A stretch of DNA of 64,000 nt. It comes from Undaria pinnatifida. Taxonomy: Eukaryota; Sar; Phaeophyceae; Laminariales; Alariaceae. This document shows positions 56,183 to 64,000 of this stretch, one piece after another. The position numbers and the translations under genes are program-made. Position 1 is the stretch's first letter; each line of letters opens with the position of its first letter. The stretch covers positions 11,901,980-11,965,979 of the forward strand of contig JABAKD010000008.1 of the NCBI GenBank assembly GCA_012845835.1, given 5' to 3'. The notes under the pieces were generated by a model. It made no database searches. It was not told where the DNA came from and saw nothing but the letters and a program-made list of their open reading frames with translations.

Positions 56183-58593
56183 TTACGCTACGATGACCCG
56201 CATGGAGTTGGTAGAGCCCGAGGTGGCTTCCTTCATTCCGTGGATGACCACGACCTTGTCCCCCGGCTTGACCCAGCCGCGCTGTTTGCCGATGTCGACG
56301 GCGCGGAACACGATGGAGTCGGTGCCAATCATCGAACCGATCACCTGGTGCGGAAGTCAGGACGGACGGGGCACAGATGGTTGCAAGGAAACACCAACAC
56401 ACGGACGGGCGGACACACAGGCGGGCGGAAAGATGGACGAAACGCCACAAAAACGCTTAGGAAAAGGATTTGTGTTACGGCGTTTACAGACATGTGCTGA
56501 GGAGAGACTCCAGCGAGGGAACACAAGAATAACAAAGCATAACGGACGACAACACAGCACGCTTCACCCTTCACAAAAAAAAAGCGATGTGATAAAAAGA
56601 AGGGGCAATTCCGCCGTCCATACATCAGTGCGCCCATCCCCTCCAGTTGTCGCCCATCCCCCCCCCAAAAGTAATTCCTACCCTGCCATACCCTCCCTAC
56701 TACCCCACCCTCCCACTAAATCGCGCACATGATCCTCTCTCTCTCACCTGGGTGTGGACGTTCCTGAGGTAGCCGTTCATCTGTCTCGCGGAGTCAGCGG
56801 CGGCGGTGAAGGCCAGGATGGGCATGTCCGGGCGGTACTTGGCCAGCAGACGGGCGGTGGTGCCGGTCTCGGTGAGGACGACGACCATGGAGGCGTCGAG
56901 GTCGATGGCGGTTTTCACGGCTGAAGAGGCCACGGATTCTGCGGGCTCCATGGTGTCGATCTCTCTCATGACGGTGTTTCTCATCGCCTGATTAACAAGG
57001 TTGAGAGGCCAACAAGTGCAGAGCACAGGCAGAATAGTGTTAGATATCGACTTTCGATCATTGAATTCGACCACAGGCAGATAGTGTTAGATATCGACTT
57101 TCGATAATCGAATTCGATCATAGGCGGCAGAGTGTTAGATATCGAATTTCGGTAATTGAATTTTACAACAGGCAGAATAGTGTTAGATATCGAACTTCGA
57201 CAATCGAATTCGGCACGATACCGACAAAAACAGTATCGCCATCATTATCACCAGCAACAGCTTCGAGAGCAACAAGCTCCATGGTGTCCATCTCCCTCGT
57301 GGGGGTGTACAAGGGCATACGCGGAAAAAATATTATATTATATAAAAATATTTCAAGGACGTCAGCCGTGAGTTCGACGAATTTCGGGTCAATTCTCATC
57401 TTTGCAAGCTGCGTTGTTGATACTTGTAATATACTATGTGGGTGAGTTTTTTTATAATGGGAGGGGTCATATTGTTCTGTAAAAAACCAACACATATATA
57501 TACGAGTATACACATATTTTATAAAAACATTTTAAGGACGTCAGCCGTGAGTTCGACGAATTTCAGGTCAACATTCATATTTGCAAGCTGCGTTGTTGGT
57601 ACTTGTAATATACTACTCCGTATATTAGTGAGTTCTTATTCGGAGGGGTCCTATTTCTTGTTCACTATAATGGTAAGTGTTGGTACTTATACTTTAGGTG
57701 GGGAATTTTGAGCTAGATCTAACATCACATCTATTTTATAAATTCATCACTGTAGTTTCCAGGATACTTCCTCATCATATGGATGGTAGGCGGTTTATTT
57801 TATTCTATTTATTTTCATTTATTTATTCCCCCTCCCCGGCTTTAATATCGGGAGAAGTACGAATAAAGAATATTACTATTAATAGTTATCTTATATGTTA
57901 CTCTTAATACAGCATTCGAGAATGAAAGTCGGCTACTCCCCCCCCCAAAAAATAATAATATATATATAGACCATATAATAATAAAAACTCTGTGGGACAC
58001 CAAAAATGTTTCACACCATCGCACGGTAATCAATATATTCGATATCGGTTAAATAAAAACACACATAAGTACCACCAACATCAACACCAGCGGCATCTAC
58101 GACACCACTTCTAACAACAGCAGGAGCAATAACAAAGCCAACATCACCACCAACAACAGCGGCATCAACAGCAAGTAAAACAAAAAAAAACAAAAGTAAG
58201 TACCAACAACAACAGCAACAGCAACAACACCATCACCATCACCAACACCAACACCAACACCGACCACAACGACAGCCATAGCACTTGCGATACGACATTC
58301 AACACTACCCGTAGTCGTTATCGGTCAAGGCTGATAGATCAATCAGCCCGTTACCTGGTAAAGGTTGTCGTAGTTGAGAGCGCACTCCGCCTCGCAGCAA
58401 GTGCGGGACATCATGGTAACGGCGGCCACAGGGTATTGCCCGTTGGCGGTCTCGCCTGAGAGCATGACGCAGTCGGTTCCGTCCAGGACGGCGTTAGCCA
58501 CGTCCGTGCATTCCGCACGGGTGGGCCTGAAAAGACAAAAAAAAACAGAAAAACACGAAAAAAAATACACCAGCCAGCCAGCCAGCCAGCAGA

Positions 58594-58628
<35 letters not shown>

Positions 58629-61397
58629 AGAGGGGAGGGGGCGGGATGAGCGTCTGTCTGTGATTACCTCCTTCTGAACAAGGCGGGGCTGATAGTCGCG
58701 ACATCGGAGATTTCATTTGTCCAACTAAAATACCAAAATCTTTGCCAGCCTACTCCATGCTTACCATTTATGTAGGCGGGGCCGAAAAAGACAAAAAATA
58801 CCCCCCGCCGCAGATTTGTCTTCACTACAAATGAGGAGGGGGGGGTACTCCCAAACAACGTAAAACTAAAGACACAAGACATTAATTTACTACTTCGTCC
58901 TGTGATCAAAACGCTACCGTTGGTTTTCCATTCTGACCTCTGAGGGTGTGGTGTGGTTTCAGCTTATTTTGTTCAGGGGCGCCCTCGATTCATGTACAAA
59001 ATACCCTCAATCGTTTTGTGCTTCGGTGCGTTTCAATTGATAACATATTGAAGTATGCTTCCCCTCCAATTCCAATCGTTTGCCCGAAAATGTCAAAAGC
59101 AGCAGCATCAGCTACAGGAGCAAGCAGCAGCGCACGTACCGGGGGTTGGTGATCATGGACTCGAGCATCTGAGTCGCCGTCACGACCGGCTTGCCCGCAA
59201 TATTCGCGCGGCGGATCATGTACTTCTGGGCCAGGAACACCTGTTGGAAGGAAGAAAAACGCACAAAGCTCCGAGATTAAAAGTGTGCGTGCGGGAGATG
59301 GGCGAGCGGGGAGACAGTCGTCGAAAAAAAACAAGAGAAGCGATTTTTCAGCTCTCGGGTTCGCCCCCATCCCGCACCCTCACCCCTGCACACAAAAAAA
59401 TCCCGAAAAAAAAAAGCAAACAGTCAAAATAGAAACCCGAGTACACGACGTCGAAATATCTCCAACAGTCAGTCGCACCTCCCTCTCCCCACCTCAACCT
59501 CGCATTCGAATACAAAAAGCAAAATACGCAAAAATACAACATGGAAACCCCAAACCTCTCACAAACTACACTCTTCACTCGCTTTCTCGAGGGGGGTCTC
59601 CGCGCCCATGAAAAAAAATGCGAAAAAAACAGCATGGAAACCTAAGCCCCCCAAGCCTCTCGTTGCATTCACTCTTCGCTCGCCTTCTCAGGGGGGATCT
59701 CCATGCCCATGTCACCGCGAGCGACCATGATGGCGTCGGTCTTAAGAAGGATCTCGTCGTAGTTGCGGATACCTTCCTGGTTCTCGATCTTGGCGATGAT
59801 CTGCGCTCGAAAGACGAATATTTAGATACAACGGGTGCATTGGGGGGGTGGGGTGGGGTGGGGGTTGGAAAATGGTGGGTATTGACCGGAATGTTGGGGG
59901 GGGGGGGGGGGAGTACACGCCCGACATTCAGACACATTGGGGGCAGTGGTGGAGGGGCGGGGGGGGGGGGGTGACTTATTTATTGCTCGCCTTAGTCAAT
60001 TGACCGTTGGCCACGCACCCCTTTCGAGAGGGAGCACCCTTTCAACTCCTGATAGAGACAGCTCCAACGTTTGGCGCTCAGTGCGTTTCTTCCATATATT
60101 AATTAAAAACGGGGCGGAGAGAAAGTGGACGGGTATCATCCTCATCGCCGATGACACAATTTTTTCAACGCCCGTGTTTGAAAATGAAAGCGCACCCCAA
60201 CCCAGAAATATAGCATGCACGCTACACCAATCCAACGCAAAAAGCCGCCGCCGCCGCCGCCGCCAACAAAAAACAACAATGTGGAGCTACGGACATAAAC
60301 ACCGAGCAAAACACAAACACGCCGAGCCACAGACAACAGGCAAGCAGGCAGGCAGGCAAGCAGACATGATGGACGTGGCAAACAAGCAGGCGGGCACGAA
60401 GCCAAGCTTCCCCGCGCACAATACCTACCTTGATGTGCGCTCCCTCCTCCCCAAGCACCATGCGGATCGTGTCGATGTCCTCAGGCTTGCGCACGAACGA
60501 CGCGGCGATGTAGTCCACGCCGTGCACCAGACCAAAGTTCTGGAGGTCATCGATGTCCTGCGGTACGGTGTTACAGAGGTTCGGTGGGGGGGGGGGGGGG
60601 GTATGGGCGAAAGACATGGGACGAGAAAAGTATGATGTTGATGTTGAATCCATTGGTGTTTGACGATGTTGATGTTGATGTTAGTGTTACTGTTACTATG
60701 TGTTGCCGTCTGCTACTGCGTTGATGTTGCTACTACTGTTGACGGCTGTTACCGTCTGTTACTGTTGCTCTGCGCTGCTACTATTGTTGTTGCTATTTTA
60801 CAAAAGTGATTCTAACGACGTCAGCGGTGAGTTCGATGAGTATAGGGTCGATACTCATATTTGCAAGCTGCGTACTACATCGTTACAGCTACTATTGTCG
60901 ATATTGTTGCCTGTCACAATCGAACAAGCACCACGCCCCACCCAAGAACCCTTAATCGACACACGAGGCGTATGAAAATACGCGGAAGTGTGGTGAGCTT
61001 AAGCTTTGTTTTGCCCCATCCGCCGGAGAATGAAAAAAAAAAAAAAAAAATCTTAATTCGGGTCCGAGGTTTAAAACCCAATGTGAGGCAGGGTGCGTCC
61101 TACACTAGTTTCAGCATAAAAAATGGTTCTCGCACACTTCTTGAAAAAAGGATCGGACCAACCGTTCTTAGCTCCCAATTTCTTGTATCATCAGCACTAC
61201 CGCGGTATTTTTGCGTTCCCTGTGCCTCTTACGGAATGTGAAGTGCCCGTTTCTCAAGTGCTATATACCTTGCAGCAGGTAAAGCGCAAGAACGTACCTT
61301 TTCGGTCAAGGTGGGCAGGTCAACGATGGCGCCGGGCAGGTTCATGTTTTTCCTCTCGCCCAGCGTGCAGTTGTTCATCACTTCTGTGATCACGGAC
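56183..61397 (-). CDS. PYK: pyruvate kinase (3' part; 5' exons off the right edge)
   Basis: Seven minus-strand exons: 61397-61298, 60557-60429, 59800-59684, 59240-59140, 58526-58355, 56987-56748, 56344-56183 (TAA). They join in phase (entering with one leftover base), giving 339 complete codons plus the stop. Order matches the family: [41 protein letters not shown] with the catalytic Lys, [12 protein letters not shown] binding metal and [46 protein letters not shown], the C-terminal domain with [18 protein letters not shown], and [11 protein letters not shown] at the end. It converts PEP and ADP to pyruvate and ATP at the end of glycolysis. About 160 N-terminal residues are missing, beyond the satellite at the edge. 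The intron after 59684 has a GC donor; the others are GT-AG. No targeting sequence can be judged. Confidence 0.95.
57022..57212. repeat. tandem repeat of about 50-57 bp, four units
   Basis: Units read acaggcagaatagtgttagatatcgactttcgataattgaattcgaccac with drift. They lie in the pyruvate kinase intron next to the exon starting at 56987. Confidence 0.9.
57275..57325 (-). pseudogene. decayed copy of the start of a pyruvate kinase exon
   Basis: Minus-strand atgcccttgtacacccccacgagggagatggacaccatggag parallels the functional exon start (gcgatgagaaacaccgtcatgagagagatcgacaccatggag), giving [14 protein letters not shown] against [13 protein letters not shown]. The rest of the exon is absent. Confidence 0.6.
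57340..57600 (+). repeat. two 'tgcaagctg' dispersed repeats in tandem
   Basis: Copies at about 57345-57415 and 57520-57592 read tttcaaggacgtcagccgtgagttcgacgaatttcgggtcaattctcatctttgcaagctgcgt. At least six more family members occur elsewhere in the window, in both orientations, with a well conserved 65-bp core. Confidence 0.85.
58075..58280. repeat. (CAACAN)n microsatellite
   Basis: Imperfect caccaacatcaacaccagc/aacaacagcaac repeats in a pyruvate kinase intron. A (GCCA)n-(CAGA)n tract follows at about 58570-58632. Confidence 0.85.
59937..60110 (+). repeat. family E repeat in a pyruvate kinase intron
   Basis: Poly-G, then tgacttatttattgctcgccttagtcaattgaccgttggccacgcacccctttcgag and the tail ctccaacgtttggcgctcagtgcgtttcttcc. 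Confidence 0.75.
60797..60872 (+). repeat. 'tgcaagctg' dispersed repeat copy
   Basis: ttacaaaagtgattctaacgacgtcagcggtgagttcgatgag...gtcgatactcatatttgcaagctgcgt, in the pyruvate kinase intron between 60558 and 61297. Confidence 0.8.
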
Positions 61398-62339
61398 CTG
61401 ACCAGAAAAAACAACAAACCAAAAAAAAAGAAACAAAACCAGAACAAAACAAAAATGTTAACTAAAAGCAACTTTTCTTACGCAGCCGAATTTGCAGCTA
61501 TCATAAATCGAAACGGGTGCCGCATGTTTGCACAAGATAGTGCCTCGTAAATGGAGGCAATTTTTGGCGTTTTCTTGTCGCAGAATGGGTCGGAATCTCT
61601 CCAACATCTGCAGTACCATAAAACTATTCAAGAGTTTTCCGTTCTCCGTGTGCGCCAAAACGAAAAAAGGACGAAGAAAAAAGAGGGTACGAGGAAAGCA
61701 AGCGCAGAAGAAACAGGGACACATACAGGTGAAATATTAAATCACATGCTCATTCGCTTCGCATCCGATATGTTAGGGCAAGGTGTTAGTACTAGCGGTA
61801 CCGCTGTCGACAATAAAGACCTTGCGCCTCGACATTTCCAACATTTCCTGTCAGGTCACCAATGCTATCAATACCCCGTGCATCGGATAACTGTACGTAC
61901 TTTCTTTGTTAAAAATATATAATATACTTCATGTCTGGTATGATAACTGCATTTCTACTGCTCATGGCAAGTAGTCACACCATCGCCTTGAGCTGTGACA
62001 GTGGGTGTTACTTTACTTGTGGAAAGGCTGGCCAAAACAAACCGCCCTCGAGGTTCGACACCGTACCGCCACTGCTGCTGTTGCTGCCAATACAGCCACT
62101 CCCTACTGACTTCACTGCCACCACCACCACCACCACCACTAGACCACACTACCAGAAAACACCACCACCAAACCAAACCAAACCACAATCACAATCACAA
62201 TCACAATCACAATCACAATCACAATCACCATCACCATCACAACCACAACCACAACCACAACCACAACCACCACCACTGCTACTGCTACTGCTACTACCAC
62301 CACCACTGCCACCGCCACCGCCACGGCCATGCCACTGAC
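61398..62339. other. pyruvate kinase intron, part before the satellite
   Basis: Downstream of the acceptor at 61398 lies ordinary sequence in which I find no N-terminal pyruvate kinase exon, then CCA/CAATCA microsatellites (about 62118-62330). Confidence 0.6.
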
Positions 62340-62516
62340 ACCGCGACCGCGACCGCGACGGCGACCGCGACGGCTGCGCCTACGACTGCCGCTACGACTG
62401 CCGCTACGACTACGACTACGACTACGACTGCGACTACGACTACGCACTACGATTCGACTACTACGACGACTGCTACTACGGCTACTACGACTACTACTAC
62501 GACGACTACTACGACG

Positions 62517-62569
<53 letters not shown>

Positions 62570-62595
62570 GACTACTACTACTACTACTACGACTA

Positions 62596-62627
<32 letters not shown>

Positions 62628-62987
62628 ACGACTACTACGACTACTACGACTACTACGACTACTACGACTACTACGACTACTACGACTACTACGACTACTA
62701 CGACTACTACGACTACTACGACTACTACGACTACTACGACTACGACTACGACTACGACTACGACTACGACTACGACTACGACTACGACTACGACTACGAC
62801 TACGACTACGACTACGACTACGACTACGACTACGACTACGACTACGACTACGACTACGACTACGACTGCCGCTACGACTACGACTACGACTACGACTGCG
62901 ACTACGACTACGCACTACGATTCGACTACTACGACGACTGCTACTACGACTACTACGACTACTACGGCTACGACGACTACTACGACG

Positions 62988-63060
<73 letters not shown>

Positions 63061-63061
63061 A

Positions 63062-63093
<32 letters not shown>

Positions 63094-64000
63094 ACGACTA
63101 CGACTACGACTACGACTACGACTACGACTACGACTACGACTACGACTACGACTACGACTACGACTACGACTACGACTACGACTACGACTACGACTACGAC
63201 TACGACTACGACTACCTACGACTACGACTACGACTACGACTACGACTACGACTACGACTACGACTACGACTACGACTACGACTACGACTACGACTACGAC
63301 TACGACTACGACTACGACTACGACTACGACTACGACTACGACTACGACTACGACTACGACTACGACTACGACTACGACTACGACTACGACTACGACTACG
63401 ACTACGACTACGACTACGACTACGACTACGACTACGACTACGACTACGACTACGACTACGACTACGACTACGACTACGACTACGACTACGACTACGACTA
63501 CGACTACGACTACGACTACGACTACGACTACTACGACTACTACGACTACTACGACTACTACGACTACTACGACTACTACGACTACTACGACTACTACGAC
63601 TACTACGACTACTACGACTACTACGACTACTACGACTACTACGACTACTACGACTACTACGACTACTACGACTACTACGACTACTACGACTACTACGACT
63701 ACTACGACTACTACGACTACTACGACTACTACGACTACTACGACTACTACGACTACTACGACTACTACGACTACTACGACTACTACGACTACTACGACTA
63801 CTACGACTACTACGACTACTACGACTACTACGACTACTACGACTACTACGACTACTACGACTACTACGACTACTACGACTACTACGACTACTACGACTAC
63901 TACGACTACTACGACTACTACGACTACTACGACTACTACGACTACTACGACTACTACGACTACTACGACTACTACGACTACTACGACTACTACGACTACT
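62340..64000. repeat. hexamer/nonamer satellite (CTACGA)n and (CTACTACGA)n, continues off right edge
   Basis: Over 1.6 kb of almost pure repeats arranged in blocks: (CGACCG)-like at the left, mixed CTACTA/CTACGA, a long (TACGAC)n hexamer block (about 63070-63530) and a (TACTACGAC)n nonamer block to the end. Nearly all changes keep a period divisible by three, so the minus strand reads as open Arg-Ser repeats. A deletion-like interruption (tacctacgac) occurs near 63215. It probably lies in a pyruvate kinase intron. Confidence 0.95.

Noticed and set aside
62139-62915. 258-codon open frame of Arg-Ser repeats, like an SR splicing factor
   Set aside because: It is the translation of the CTACGA satellite, has no domain outside the repeat and no supported start codon.

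Overview
The window is nuclear DNA of a multicellular-type eukaryote with long, repeat-filled introns and sparse genes: five protein genes in 64 kb. An ochrophyte stramenopile, most likely a brown alga, is the best guess. The pointers are the ankyrin-type protein at 45.6-47.7 kb, whose core (DACNRFGDSVLHMACRRG) I associate with diatoms and other ochrophytes, and a PUS7/TruD leader with a hydrophobic segment followed by a Phe-containing motif like heterokont plastid presequences. Intron-rich genes with homopolymer-G tracts and 2-6 kb introns fit too. The species is inference; no organellar or rRNA marker is present.

Layout. 2754-9110 (-): N-terminal two thirds of a PDE12-type 2',5'-phosphodiesterase/deadenylase, running off the left edge. 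9384-15507 (+): complete RRP42/EXOSC7 exosome subunit, head to head with PDE12 across 273 bp. 17833-36385 (-): a ten-exon PUS7/TruD pseudouridine synthase spanning 18.6 kb, convergent with RRP42. 36386-45618: intergenic repeats. 45619-47727 (+): single-exon ankyrin-like protein. 47728-56182: intergenic, including a cluster of tRNA-derived palindromic repeats at 51.2-54.9 kb. 56183-61397 (-): C-terminal two thirds of pyruvate kinase; its 5' exons lie beyond a huge hexamer/nonamer satellite that fills the right edge.

Exon structures were read by hand. Successive exons join in phase and reproduce the known domain order, which is the main support for the models. Three of the five genes act on RNA: PDE12 and RRP42 in 3' RNA decay, PUS7 in RNA modification. 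PDE12 and RRP42 share one short divergent promoter region.

The most unusual structure is in PUS7. Its introns hold several decayed partial copies of its own exons, apparently from local tandem duplication, and pyruvate kinase shows one such copy. The rest is a mixture of small non-autonomous transposons, tRNA-tailed repeats, several dispersed families that abut poly-G tracts through a similar junction, and microsatellites and minisatellites.
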